A stretch of 64,000 nt of DNA from Lepas anatifera (lineage: Eukaryota; Arthropoda; Thecostraca; Lepadidae). The notes beneath the pieces are model-generated. The model saw nothing but the letters and a program-made list of their open reading frames with translations, was not told where the DNA came from and did no database searches. Position 1 is the stretch's first letter; each line of letters begins with the position of its first letter. Positions 36,501 to 48,871 of this stretch are shown here, in pieces. The position numbers were made by a program, and so were the translations under genes. Location of the stretch: assembly GCA_034440635.1 (NCBI GenBank), contig JAOTON010001686.1, positions 29,569-93,568 of the forward strand, in the 5' to 3' direction.

Positions 36501-37160
36501 CTGAAAAGAGGCTAATTCTCCACTTTTAACGGAGTCTCACTGGTCAAAAGTGAGCTCTACAGCGAGGGAATTTAATTTTCTTTCTAGCAATCCTAAATTT
36601 ATGCTGACTTGATCAGCATATCACAAAGAACAAAGTGAAAGAAGTTTGAAGATTTAGAAAAATTTGAGAATCCAGGAATTTTACCAATGTGTAATTTTTC
36701 ATAACATTGTTTGATTTCCTGCGTACCGCGCGAGACATTATTACTAGAATGAACCTCCTCGAGAACACCTGTGTGCATTAGTGATAAACTCAACGAAATC
36801 TCAGTTAAGAAAATAAGAAAAGCAAGGAAGGAAGAATATTTCAGTGTGTGGTGCAAGTTTGGGATGAAAAAGGGCTCCAAGAGTGTTCATAGAGTTATCA
36901 AGAGTGTTCTGTGAAACCTGTGTACATCAAAATTTTAAGCTCATTTCTTTATTAAACTAATGAATAGCTGGTGCATGAAATGTGAGGTATAATGTAAATA
37001 GTTTTAAACACTTTGTTAGTCCCGATAACTTCGGTTTCTCAGGTTTGTGGTTTCTTCCTGCTTTCTACTCTAATTATGTGGTCAAGCTAACTCTTACCCT
37101 TCGGGCGGACCAATCATTGCAATACTATGATCTGCATTAGTGGTTAAATAGGATATTACT
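36501..37160. other. AT-rich DNA upstream of the LINE
   Basis: This may include the 5' untranslated region of the LINE starting at 37208, but no boundary is visible. No separate gene is supported. Confidence 0.35.
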
Positions 37161-37207
37161 TAATACCCAATCTTAATTTTACAGACACTATAACAAATTC
37201 GGATAAC

Positions 37208-38538
37208 ATGGCACCAGTTTCAGTTAAATATATTGACAACCGATTTGAAAGGCTCACTCAAGAAAATGAACAACTAAAAAAGGAACTATGGGATCTTAGA
37301 GAAGAATTTACAAATATGAAAGCGGGCTTCGAGGAACTTCAGTTTCTAGTGTCTGAAAACATCGAGAGACGGGAAGCAGTCGAGACCAACTTAGCATCTG
37401 TAGACACGAAGTGCTCCACACTAGCCAATGATCTAGCTGGTGTACATGAGAGATGCTCGACACTTGCCGGTAAGCACAATGAACTTAGTACAATACTTGA
37501 GCTTCAGTGTCAATACTCCCGTATGGGAACCCTTCTATTATCAGGGGCAGTCATTCCCGAGTTTAGAGCTGAAGAAAACACCAAACACATGATTCTCTGG
37601 GTCATTCAGGAATACCTGGGGATCAGTATCCATCCCTTAGCTGTCACAGCCTGCCATAGACTTAGGAACAGGGGTACCGTCCTTGTGGGCTTTGCAAACA
37701 AGGATGAACGGGAGGCGGTGTATCGAACACGTATCTCTCCAGTGAAGCATGGTCTCCTAGTCCATGAAAGCCTGACCTCCAGTAGGTTAGCTGTAGTGAA
37801 ATTGATCAAAGAGATGCATTACCCAAAAGAACAATCTCCTTTCCTCACCCATTACACTAGCCAGGGAAGAATCTTCATCAGACCTAAAGGCTCCACTCAA
37901 GCCGTAGAAGTGGAAGTGGGTGCTACCAAGGCAGACATCCTCGCTCTATGCCCAGGGATAGCCAACAAGGGAAATGATAACTCAGCCCCTAACAGGCAAC
38001 TGCCTGTGGGTCAACACAAGTCTAGCCCCTCTCAAAACCAGGGTAGCAGGGTTAGTCCTGTGGGAGAAAAAGCTGACAACCCTAGGCCCATTGTCACCTC
38101 CAACCCACTCCCTGATAGTGGAGAGACTCATGTGAAATCTGCTGATGCTTCTCTTCGCTCCCTGACTGGTGGATCGGTGTTGGGAGCTGGCTTCCCTACA
38201 TCGAATGCAAGGGCACCCTCAAAACTCTTAGGTGACAGAATTGGTGCAGTTTCTTTTGCGGGGGTGTTGTAAATGGGCCCACCCCGCTGCCCGATTCTAA
38301 TGGGGAGCGTAAGATTGTCCCAGCTGCTATCTCTGCTGGTACAAACAAGACCCAGACTGCCTGTGGTATGGCAGACGCTCCATCCTTCAGTGATATTAGA
38401 TCAGCTAAGATATCTGAGGAGCTCCCTCCCGGTCCTTCCGACACTCATCGACCAGATCTGTGTGTAGCGACGATCTCTCATGAGTCATCCTCTGCACCAG
38501 TGCAGACTAGAAGTAAATTCAAGACTTCTAACCTGTAA
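37208..38538 (+). pseudogene. LINE ORF1, coiled coil plus nucleic-acid-binding domain, one frameshift
   Basis: Residues about 8-100 form a heptad-rich coiled coil (LTQENEQLKKELWDLREEF and following), as in ORF1 proteins that trimerise on the element's RNA. Residues about 100-250 resemble the RRM-like middle domain of CR1-type ORF1: a YSRMGTLLLSGA start, then HRLRNRGTVLVGFA and LLVHESLTSSR. The frame stops at 38272, but the +2 frame continues from 38266 to a stop at 38536-38538, giving about 90 further residues rich in Ser and Pro. The shift lies in a run of five G (about 38260-38264), a typical slippage or one-base-indel site. The usual ORF1 would therefore be about 445 residues. Confidence 0.75.
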
Positions 38539-39069
38539 ACATGTGTATCTGTCTAACCCTCTGTTCATATCACCAGAACTGTTTCTCTCATATCGGTATT
38601 TATTTTCCTTTCCGTATCCTATAATTATGTTCCCTTCTATCCTGAGGCTGACATTGATGTTGTCAGCCGTATAAAATATTGTTGTTACTTTCTTCTCCAT
38701 ATGTCTTAGAACATGTATTGGTTGATTGGTCCGTCTGTCCCTGTAAAAGAAACAAACTAAAATTAGTTTAGTTCTTTGTCTTCTCTGTAACGTTCTGTAG
38801 GGTTTATAGATTAAGAGTTAACACCTTTTCTCTCATTAGTCCGTAAGCTTCGTTAGTTCTTGTATCTTGCTTACGAGTTTCTTCCGAATCTGCCCTTCAA
38901 CCCTCTGTAATCGAATTCCAGATTCAATTTTATATTGTTTTTTTACCTCATACTACTACCATCATTGCTAGATTTTCTCCTCAGTATGCTTCTACTGACA
39001 TTAATTCTAACCCACTATCTGACTCGTTACATGCTGTGCTTGATAAATGCAAGTATATCGATATAAGTG

Positions 39070-40010
39070 CACAATGACATCATGAAAATAAGGGTATTAA
39101 TATCATTCATGTTAATATTCGCTCCTTGCAGAAGAATTATGACTCTCTTGTCCTGTTGCTCAATCAACTAAATGTGATATTATTCTAGTGTCTGAAACCT
39201 GGTTAGACCCTTCACTTACATCATCATATCAGATCGATAACTACCGACTTGAAACTTCAAACCAGAGTGGGTCTAGAGGTAAGGGAGCAGCTATTTATAT
39301 TTCCAATGACATTCCTTATACTAGGCGAAATGCTCTTGAGCTGAGCAACGCCCATTTTCAATCTGTTTTGATTGAAATTCAGCCAAGAAAGTCCAGAAAT
39401 GCAATCATTGGTTCGCTTTACCGCTCTCCCTCATATCAAACCCTTGAATTCATTGAATATTTCGAAAATCTTCTTGAAGAAATAGGCAGGGAGCCAAAAC
39501 ATGCCATACTAGGGGGCGATTACAACATCGATCTACTAAAATTAGACACATCTGAAAGCAGCGCCCAATTTTTCAATATGGTATCCGCAGCCGGCTGTTT
39601 TCCATGCATATCCCTCCCTACTAGAATAACAGCAACTTCCAATACCCTGATCGACAACTTTATTAGTAATGACCTATCCATCATCACCCAGAACAACGTT
39701 CTGCTGTCCGATATCAGTGATCATTTGCCGATTTCAATTACCGTTAATATAAACTACACCAATCCAAATAAAAAACTCCAAACTAGCGACCTGTTTGACT
39801 TTAGGAAAACAGATTCCCTAAAGCAAAACCTTATTCCGAAACTTCCACAAGTATATGCGATCGATGATGCGGAGGAGGCTGCAGCCTTCCTAATAAACAC
39901 AATTAAAGAAGAATTATCTAAGTTAACTATAAAAAAATCAATAGGAAAAAAGTGCCGATCCAGCCATGGATATCTTACAATATTCTAAGCTGCATCAATC
40001 AGAAAAATAA
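39070..40010 (+). pseudogene. LINE ORF2, endonuclease domain (frameshifted)
   Basis: The endonuclease nicks target DNA to prime reverse transcription. HVNIRSLQKN is read from about 39109 in one frame; a one-base loss near 39168 moves into the frame of VSETWLDPSL (39188 on). Downstream are the conserved GSRGKGAAIYI, IIGSLYRSPS, GGDYNIDLL and the catalytic SDISDHLPIS (near 39709). The frame stops at 39986 by another shift; coding-like sequence (NILSCINQKNKLYK) continues in the adjacent frame. Confidence 0.8.
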
Positions 40011-41929
40011 ACTATACAAAATATCGATTCATAACCCTACTGCTGAAAATGGAACTAAGTTTAAACAGTATCGCAACGTTCTCAATAGCGTGATCCGAAA
40101 TGCAAAAAAGACTACTTCAGAAGAAAAATAGAAGAATTCAGAGCTAATCCTCAAAAATTATGGCAGATTCTTCTTGGCCTTACTCGCAAAAATAAGCAAA
40201 GACCTCCACCCCCTGACACATTTAAAGCTGGGGATGCAACCTTTCATGACCCTTCTGCTATAGCGAATACCTTTAACAATTTTTTTGCCACAATTGGCTC
40301 TACCTTAGACGCAAAGCTACCCAGTGCCTCCACAGATCCTATGCATACTCTGCACAACCTTCATCAGCCTGTTGAATCCTTCGATTTCCAACAAGTAAAT
40401 ACTCTTACTATAGCCAACACAATTAAGGACTTGACAAACACTGGTGGGGGAGAAGACGGACTTAGTTCTAAAATCCTTAAAACAATTTCTGACATCATCT
40501 CTCCAATTTTAGCTTTTATTTTCAACAAATGCATAACTCAAGGAATTTTCCCCTCCTGCTTAAAACATGCAGTGATCATACCAGTATTCAAATCTGGGGA
40601 TCCATCAAATTTCAATAACTATAGACCAATTGCCCTTTTGAGTACTATCTCAAAAGTATTCGAAAAAATTGTTTATTATCAGATGGTTAACTTTCTGAAT
40701 TGGCACAACATTTTGTACTCCCATCAATTTGGGTTCAGGAGAAAGCACAGTACCTACATGCCGATCGCTCTTCTTTATGATCTTATAACCTCTTCTCTTG
40801 CAAACAAAAAAGTTTGTGCAACAATTTACCTGGATCTTTCGAAGGCTTTTGACACTGTAAATAATGGCATTCTGCTCAAAAAGCTACATTTTTATGGCTT
40901 TCAGGACTTGTCCAATGATTTCCTGTCATCCTATCTTAAAAACAGGACACAGACAGTGAAATTCAACAATACCTGTTCACAAAATCGTCTCACACTTAGA
41001 ATGGGTGTACCACAGGGATCTGTTCTTGGGCCCCTCCTATTTCTCCTTTACATTAATGACATACATCTCAGCTCGCAAACCCCTAAATTTTTTCTTTTCG
41101 CTGATGATACTGCTCTCGTATATACAGCTGACAATATTGACCAGCTACAAAGTATAACTACAAATAGTCTACCAGAAGTGTATAATTGGCTGGTGGGAAA
41201 TCGTCTCACGCTGAACGCTAATAAATCTGTCACCAGGTATACCATTACTCTGAACCTGCCTCTCAGGTTCAGATTTCAATTAATAATACCATCATACAAA
41301 GATGTTTTAGTGCTAAATACCTTGGGATAACTATTGACGAGGACCTAAAGTGGAAATCTCATATAAAAAACACAGAACACACGATCGCCCGGAACATTGG
41401 GCTTATAAACCGTATCAAATACATTCTGGGTTCAAGATACATCCTCATGCTCTATAATTCACTTATACTCCCATATCTTAATTACTGCTCCGAACTCTGG
41501 GGAGTAACGTATTCCTCTCGGCTGACTAGACTTATAACTCTCCAAAAGAAGATGGTGAGAATAATTGCTAAGGTCGGCGTTCGTGATCACACATCGAATC
41601 TTTTTAAGGAATAAATTCTGAAACTTCAGGATCTTGTCAAACATTCGCTTTTCCTCATCCTCCACTCACACCTTGCAAATACTCTCCCCCTTCCTCTAGC
41701 TGAAAAATTCACAATCACCCAATTAAATCATGACAGAGTCATGAGAACCGGAAATCACTTTACGGTTCCATTCGCTCCCACCAATTACCGCAATTTCTCA
41801 CTCTTCATAGCTGCTCCAATCACCTGGAATGATATAATCGTCCCAAATATACGGTCTCTAGATGACGTTCCTGTCTCTCGATCGTTTTTCAAGACTGTTA
41901 CTAAGCGTATATTTTTAGACACCTATTAG
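40010..41929 (+). pseudogene. LINE ORF2, reverse transcriptase and C-terminal region (frameshifted)
   Basis: The longest intact piece (40341-41330, 329 codons) carries reverse transcriptase motifs in order: YRPIALLSTISKVFEK, HQFGFRRKHST, IYLDLSKAFDTVNN, GVPQGSVLGPLLFLLYINDI and the catalytic FADDTAL (about 41098). Before it, DYFRRKIEEFRANPQK and NNFFATIGS are readable after a shift near 40110. After it, the thumb and C-terminal region continue in another frame (YLGITIDEDLKWKSHI, YNSLILPYLNYCSELWG), with an in-frame TAA near 41612. The last stretch ends SFFKTVTKRIFLDTY at 41929, like the C termini of CR1/L2-type proteins. Confidence 0.85.
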
Positions 41930-43060
41930 AATAATTGTTCCGGACAGATTTGCTACAATATTTGCTTCTTCGCATCTCACCATTCCTATCGCCCGTAGAT
42001 TCTACAATAAGATTTAGGGCCGCCAACTATTAACATCTTATTTAACCAAAGCTACTTACGATATCTCACACTGCTTGCACCAGTTCCATGGGATTAAACA
42101 CCCTTCTTAATATATTAAATAGTCTTACGTTTTGACTTCAATATGTGCACAGACAAGCAGGATGCCCTTCAAGCTCTGCTTCTTGCCCCTCCTTGTCTTA
42201 ATTGCTATCAGCTATATCAAGGACTAATTCTTAATATGAAGACGGTGCCAACAGAAGTATCAATGCACTCTAATCTCACCTAGCCTAGGATTGTACTCGC
42301 TGTCCATCGAATCTACTGGCCCTGGTGGCGCTGACTCGCTGTCGACATGCCTACCACTCCGTCATAGCGCCGATAGGTGGCGCCACGTCTGTGGTAGGCC
42401 ACCCAAGCAGTGGCATGAGTTGCCCTTGAGGTCAACCGGCAGGAAATCTGGGAGAACATGGAGCAAGTGTTTCAAACAAGAGTAGTGCTTCTAGGAAGAG
42501 AAGGAATAGAAGATCCTCTGCCTTTATCCGCTCACTCCACAACACAGAGAAGCAAAACGAGTATTCCCTCCTAGACTTTCTCTCCATCACTGGGCACCGG
42601 TCTCGAAAGCTCGACATGTTGTCTCGATCCAGCGTCAAAGGCAGGCTCTCCAGCCCAGACTTCTTGTCCTCTTGAGCTCAGCTACCAGATGCTACAGGTT
42701 TACAGCTGGTTATACCAGTGGTGGAAGCACTGAGCCAGTGGGATGCACAAACTGGCTTTTTTTGGATAATTGCATCGTCAAAAAATGTTTGTATGGATAC
42801 AATATAGGTCATGGTTTCTATACCGAGGCAAACATCTCCGGCTAAAATCATGTGAGAACTATCTTATTAATTTCCTGTCTTGCCTTGTAGCGAGCTCCGT
42901 CCTTAAATGTTTTCAAACTCTTTTTAACGGAACTGTGTATGTGTATGTGTGTGTGTCTGTGTAATAATAAACGTGTATGGCTTCAATTGGCGGTAGTTGT
43001 AATGTTTGGAATGCTATTACTGAGACTTGGAATGATTTATGATGATGAGCTTGATGATAA
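41930..43060. other. LINE 3' region and unassigned DNA
   Basis: The first 350 bp may be LINE 3' untranslated sequence. A GC-rich patch at 42310-42420 contains partly complementary GGCGCC/CTACCAC segments. A short (GT)n run lies near 42934-42960. No gene is supported. Confidence 0.4.
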
Positions 43061-43061
43061 A

Positions 43062-44484
43062 ACAAAATTTGGTGACCTGAAGTCAGGTCACGAGGCAGCC
43101 TATCCCATAGAAAAAGCATGAGGAAAAGCTATCTGACGATCTAAAAGTCACATCAATTATTTAAAATCCTCATATTTCTCAGAAAAGCATTCTTGACCAA
43201 TCCTATCACGGATTCCAGGGGTAATATTTGCCCATTGGTTTATTTGAGGTCACCACAGGTCACCAGGGGCCAAAACAGTATTTTGACGACAAACTTTGAC
43301 TAAATTGACCCGCACCCCACCGGGGGTCCGGCGCCACCTTTACCCCACCGGGGGCCATCGATGTTCCCCCTCTAACTGTGGGGGTTGCAGAGGTCAAACT
43401 AGGTCACAATAGGCTATTTCCACTAAAATATGCAATGCTTAAGCAGACTGGGCATAGCGCTCACGCCATTAGAGCTATTGCAATCTGGTAAACTACATTT
43501 GATAGAACAATGCCAGACCTTTTTTCCGGTATGTGCAACGTAATAGCCTCCCACCAGTGGTTTAACTTACAGAGGTCACCTCGTGACCTAATATGACCTG
43601 AGGTCACGAAAGCTCAGAAAGTGACCTTGCCACATATCAAATGAAAGCCAGTAACGAAACAAACACGATGCTGCTTGATTCAGCGCTCTAGCTTAATTAG
43701 ATCAAAAGTTATTGTCAAAATACTGTTTTTGAACCATGATGACCTGTGATGACTTCAAATAAGTACAAAGGGCAAATATCGTCCCTGGGATCCGTGAAAG
43801 GTTGTCCAAGAACGTTTTTTTATCAATCTCAGAAGTTGGAATAATTTTTGTAACTTGTAGATCATTAGACAGCTTTTACTCCATGCTTTTTCAATGGGAG
43901 AGGTAACCTCGTCACCTGACATCAGGTCACCAAATCTAAAAAAGAAACATATATGCACTGTGTAGACCCTGAAGGGGTCATACAATGTAGGAAGTTTTAA
44001 ATTGATCGGCTTGGAAATGTAGCTCTTACGAAGCTCAAAATTTGAAGTGAGGTGACCTCTGTTGACCTCGCTTGGTGACCTGACCTTGTGTGACCCGGGA
44101 TAAAAAACATTTCAGTGCTGGTGGGAAAATGATGGGGTGAGAGATTGAGCTCTCAACTGCGGTGCTGCGCCCCGTCTTTTTCTAGTATCCTTAAAAAAAA
44201 CTTACGGGGCCATTGATGGCCCCCGGTGGGGCGAGAGTTAAGCTAGAGTGCTGAATGAAACGGCATCGTATTTGCCACATCACTGGCTTTCATTTTATAT
44301 ACGGTAGGACCTTTTATATGACCTTCCGTGACATCAGGTCGTGTTAGGTCAAGATGTGTCCTCTGGAGGTGAAACCACTGGCGAGAGGTAATTATGTTAT
44401 ACATTGTGGAGAAACCCTAATATTTTCTTATAAAATGTATTTTACCGCACCCAATAACTCTAATGACATGAAACCTATTTCCAG
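43062..44484 (-). mobile_element. TTAA-element family A, reverse copy interrupted by another A
   Basis: The segments 43062-43304 and 44242-44484 together follow the reverse A sequence (compare 16729-16974 and 16979-17225), including GGTGACCTGAAGTCAGGTCACGAG and the CAGTATTTTGAC block. Both outer ends are truncated. The break falls exactly at the TTAA that lies at 16975-16978 in the intact reverse copy. The inserted sequence is a forward A element. Confidence 0.78.
43305..44241 (+). mobile_element. TTAA-element family A, copy 4, inserted in a reverse A
   Basis: Forward A element of 937 bp. The right TTAA is intact (44238-44241); the left reads TTGA (43305-43308). Ends are CCCGCACCCCACCGGGGG and CCCCGGTGGGGCGAGAG. 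It is about 90 bp shorter than other copies because a segment after the left palindrome (near 43375-43395) is deleted. It shows weaker preservation of the hexamers, for example AGGTCACGAAAGCTCA where the DR4 should be. Confidence 0.82.
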
Positions 44485-44499
44485 GTGTCCTCCATAAAT

Positions 44500-45304
44500 G
44501 CTGCAGGTAGCATAAGTGAGAAATGGGTGAATCTTTTGGATTGAAACATATACCGCATAATGGGCCCACCAATTGCTACTAAATATGTTCCGGAATTTGC
44601 ATAACGATGACGTAAGGTCAAGTACGGATCATTACCTCTCCATTGGAAATACATGGGAAAACAGAGATTGGGTTGTATTTGTCTAGATACAGCTGAAACC
44701 ACATGCATAGTCTCCAAATCGTAGTATCCTGGGCCCCTTTCCAGGTCCATGTGGCAATTATTGACCTGTGACCTCGAAGGGGTCATCTGGGACTACTTAA
44801 GCAGTTTTCAGACTTAGGTCAATTACTTTGCATGAGATTATGATACAAATTTTATGTTGATAACATTGCGTTTGGATATCTATTGCAAGTCGGTTGGTGT
44901 GCATCTTGACTATGCTAGGTTAAAAAGTGACCTTGGCGTGACCTTGGCGTGACCTGAGGTCAGGTCATTTTTGTTTCTGACCTAGCATGGTCATATTATA
45001 CATCATTTGATTTTTCGTGACAAGTGGAAGCGGATGGTCCCTAAAAAATGATTCTTACTCAAATCCGTCAGATGCAAGAGCCCAAAAACTGTACTCAAAA
45101 TACCACCTTAATTGACCTGTCATGACCTCAATATTGAGCTGAACCAAAAAGTAGCCTTTATAGTTTCTTCATGAATTTATATGAGCTATCCACCAGCTTT
45201 TGTGGTTTTTCGCTAACCCGCATTGGGGCCGAGTTCAAGAGGGGGTGTTCAAACACCACCACCAGAGTGAAGGTGGCTCGGAGGCCCACCGGCGCGGGGG
45301 TTAA
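44500..45304 (+). mobile_element. C-like TTAA element, partial
   Basis: Blocks such as ATAATGGGCCCACCA, CATTGGAAATACATGGG, ATTATACATCATTTGATTT and the right terminus (GTGAAGGTGGCTCG then GGCGCGGGGGTTAA, TTAA at 45301-45304) match B and C elements in order. The left terminus is missing. The right palindrome is GGGGGTGTTCAAACACC-like, different from the typical C palindrome, so this may be a separate subfamily. Confidence 0.6.
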
Positions 45305-46405
45305 AAGGTACAGTCATATGTTATAAAGAGGCGCTCTTTACAATAAATGGGTACCGCAAAAACAGCCAAAGCTTGCTCTGTCACAAAACCCTTTTAAGAG
45401 CAATGGTTAAATGCCACTGACTGACCTAACTTAATATCAACTGATTCATTAAAATATGCACAGGAGCGTAACATATGTTTTTGCATGATGTCACATCGTT
45501 TGTTTATTGAGAAATTGAACTATGTCCATCTTCGTGACTCCCCCAAACATTATGTACCAGATTCCGACAGTCTGGAAAGCTACCAGGAATGGGGATAGAC
45601 ACAGACTTAGTGTGTTGAGGAAACTGATATAGCTCAAGCGGTATATTAGTGGACAAATTCGACTCAATACATAGATGGTGTGATAAATGATGCGCCCTAT
45701 ACGTCTCTTAATAAGTCCAACACCAAGGAGCTGTCAGTCAGCACTACAGTTCCGTTCTAGCAATCTGACAGCGGGGACAAACACGCTCGCTCTGTCAATT
45801 CTGTGGTTGGGCCGAACAAAGAAATTCTCGGTTCGAGGCGTTTTACGATCTCAGAAGGCCTCGTTCCTTATGGTCCAGATGCTATCTGAATGTTTCAGCC
45901 TGCCTGTGTCTGTTCTCATTCATAGGTCTTTCAAGATTACGAGTATTGGCCCTTCAAGGCTTCTCCGGGACAATTGCCATATACTTCGATGGAATTCTGA
46001 AGAGCTCGGAATGGACCTAGCACCCGCGCTGAAGTGATGTAAAATGCCCCATAAGGTTGGTAGCACGAGCTCTCACATAAGCTAACAGAAACAGGAGACT
46101 TGGATAACAAAGGTCCGTGGTTGATTGCTAGTACACCTTGCCAGCAACACGTTCTCCAGATATATTTTTGTTATTTTCAGGGCAACTTGTGTTTTCTGTT
46201 CACGCATCGTTTTATACTGGCATTGTATTTAAACTGTTGTCAACACGGATTTCATTTCATTTACAGAAGGCGATGCCGTACTTTTAGTGTGAAAGCATTT
46301 CGAGTCCGTTTTGTGAAAAGTGAAAGCCACAGTGGAAGATGATAATAATGCTGAGAGAAATTTATCACATTAATAACTGCAACGTACTGTAGGATTTTGT
46401 ACTCA
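45305..46405. other. Unassigned DNA
   Basis: No supported gene. An open frame of 116 codons (45687-46037, plus strand) has no recognisable domain; its composition is not unusual. Weak exon candidates cannot be excluded. Confidence 0.35.
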
Positions 46406-47614
46406 CCAACCCTATTTCTGTCAGGGGAGGATTCTGACAATCCCTTATATTTTTCCAAGATATCCCCAAAATGGTTTGCGATAGGCCTCAGGAACCTCGT
46501 TACTTTTCGTAATACTGATTTTTGCAGATTCCATGACAATTTCGACACAATATATTTACCTTAGATGGAGCTATGACTCGGTATTTGGGAGGATCTCTTC
46601 GCACACCAAGTGCTATCGTGTACGCTGCGTTCTTCGTACAGCAAAGCCATCAGTAAAATATTGAGAACAGTTAGCATGTCTGAATGTCGTGAATCAGGTG
46701 ATAGTTCATTGCCACATTTTTTTTAGAGGCGGTTCTAGCAACTCAAAATGGAGGTTTTCGATTGAAATTGGAATGCACTCTTGTATAGAGTGAATAGACT
46801 GTTTACATGACGGCCAGGAGAAATGAAGGAACCCGTACCATACTTCTAGCCCTATATTATATGATAATAAGATACCATAGGCGTGCTCAAACATTGTAAT
46901 TTAGGGTGGTACCCGATGCTTGTCCCATACATTTCACTAATAAGTGAATGCATGGGACACCATCCAGGACAGAATATAAAAAAATCATCCATAGCCGGGT
47001 CAAGGTGACAAAATCATCCAGAATCCCCCGAGTTTGGCGTGGGCCGATAAAGGTTGGGCAATATGAAATGTACCAGTATTTGAGGAACATATATACACAC
47101 ATAACTTTTAGACATTGACAATGTGGATCTTGCCTCACGTTTTTGCTTTCCTGCTTGTGCCTATGTTTTGCATACCCCATTTGTCTCTATGTGAAAGTCG
47201 TCACGCAGTATCTGAAGCTTACTAGTATATCAAACAAAAACTTGTAAAATATATTTACTTCACGATATACTACTGGGCCTGGATCTTCAGTTTCATTTTA
47301 AATTTTCAGATAAGTGAAACCTACCAAATTGCGCATCAATTCTATGTCCAGTGCATCGATCCAATCAGCAATTCTCTGTCGCACTAGTTTTGTGAAAGTC
47401 AACAAACAGGGCAATGGTTATAGGGAATCTAAAACAGCGGCAAAAATGTACATTTTGCACGCACCTGCCTGCAATTTGCAAACGTGGAAACAATGGAGTT
47501 CAACGTGAGATGAGTTGATCCCACTTTGGATCGTTGAAATCACACAGGTAGCTTTTGAGGTCTTAGGGGGAGTTGCCGAACCCGCCCTCCACAGCCTGAC
47601 AGGCATGGGCTTAA
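46406..47614 (+). mobile_element. TTAA-element family E, copy 2 (decayed ends)
   Basis: The left end CCAACCCTATTTCTGTCAGG is the E terminus with a damaged TTAA (CCAA). The right end GAGGTCTTAGGGGGAGTTGCC...AGCCTGACAGGC...TTAA (47611-47614) is the inverse of the left end of the copy at 7787. The interior matches the forward fragment at 7100-7735. Length is about 1.2 kb with no transposase. Confidence 0.72.
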
Positions 47615-48871
47615 TTCAAAAAAATATTGCTGATTTTAAAGGTAATGGTTTTGCAGCTAGAGTTCACGTTGTAGAAGTCGGCAACTGAACCCTTACTCAG
47701 CAATTCGTCACACCGACGTGAATAGTTCATCTGTATTACATGAAAATGTCCTCGACACATCATTTTGAGCAACGTCGTCGCTCCGGCACTCGGGGATTCA
47801 GCGCGGTGGTAGCTGGCCGCACTTCCGCTGCGCCGCCGCAGCACGCAGCATGCGCTCTGCCTTTGCAGTGAGCACCTGCTCCGGCAGTTTGCTGCCAGCG
47901 TGCTGGTCCCAGAGGAACGTTTGCCGAAGACAGCTTCGTTTATTATCACTTTGCTGAGTGAAAAATGCATCGGCCTTCTGTTAGTTCAGCGTGATGGAAA
48001 AATCATGAAGGACCAGCCAGCCGGTAAATTTCCTTTGGGAACGAACAATGACAACATATATTGGTATTCATTTCAAGGAAGGATAAAAATATGCCACGTG
48101 AAGTACAAGGCTCAAACATTTACGTTCATAAACTAAAGCTAACGTGCTTTAACAGGAAGACAGCATAATTATGGAATAAATGTAGTTTTATTCCGTGGTA
48201 TAATTTAGCATCAAACTGTACGAAACTAAAGAAATTGTTAAAACGCGGTTGGGCCAGCTCCTGCTTTCTGCAACTCCAGTTCCCAGCATCTGTTTCATTA
48301 GATGAGCGCGCCTGCTATTGCTGCCACAAATTGTTCACTGAGTGATTATAGACTACTATACCAGCCGGGCCGTCTAATGCCCGGCGGTCCGTGCTGATGG
48401 AACAGGCAATCGCACGTATCCGCCGCACAGCTTATTACATTCCCCCTGTCACTGTCTGCCGCGCCCGCAATGAAATCTCAGGTTACGTCTGGCGTATTCT
48501 GGGCTGGAGCAGAGAGTTTAAACTCAATGCCGCAACCTGGACACGTGCCCAACTGTTGCAGGGCTCGGACTTGAACCGGCAGCGTCTGACCTTTTTACAC
48601 CGATTGCCGCTTCTTGGGAGGTCCGATCGGACCCAGCAGTTTCTCCAGTACTGTTTGTGATTCGTGAAAATCGGGATGACGCTTAAATAACCCTGCTGTT
48701 TTTCGTCATCATCGAAAGGACAAAGCGTATCTGCTAAGCTGTGAAAAATTAAAAACACAGGATATAGGTTCTTGTATTTTTCTCCCTACTACCTGCGTGA
48801 GCCTACGTAAATATTCCAAATGTATTGCTTGCGCAGTGCATCGGCGGCGTCTTCAAAGTCAGTCAATATGA
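47615..48871. other. Unassigned DNA with CpG-rich patches
   Basis: The patches 47760-47925 and 48370-48640 are CpG-rich. Open frames of about 90-120 codons occur on both strands without recognisable domains. No repeat relationship was noticed. Confidence 0.35.

Larger units (their letters stand above)
37208..41929 (+). mobile_element. CR1/Jockey-type LINE, near full length, inactivated by frameshifts
   Basis: A two-ORF non-LTR retrotransposon: an ORF1 RNA-binding protein followed by an ORF2 with apurinic-type endonuclease, reverse transcriptase and a C-terminal region ending near 41929. The order and the motifs (H-x-N-I-R-S-L, S-E-T-W, PQGSVLGPLLF, FADDT) fit the CR1/L2/Daphne part of the Jockey superfamily. 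At least five frame breaks and one in-frame stop show that it is dead. The 5' and 3' untranslated limits are uncertain; the 3' region may extend to about 42280. Confidence 0.9.

Noticed and set aside
45687..46037. 116-codon open frame as a host exon
   Set aside because: No domain, no splice-site support that I can judge and no matching neighbour frames.
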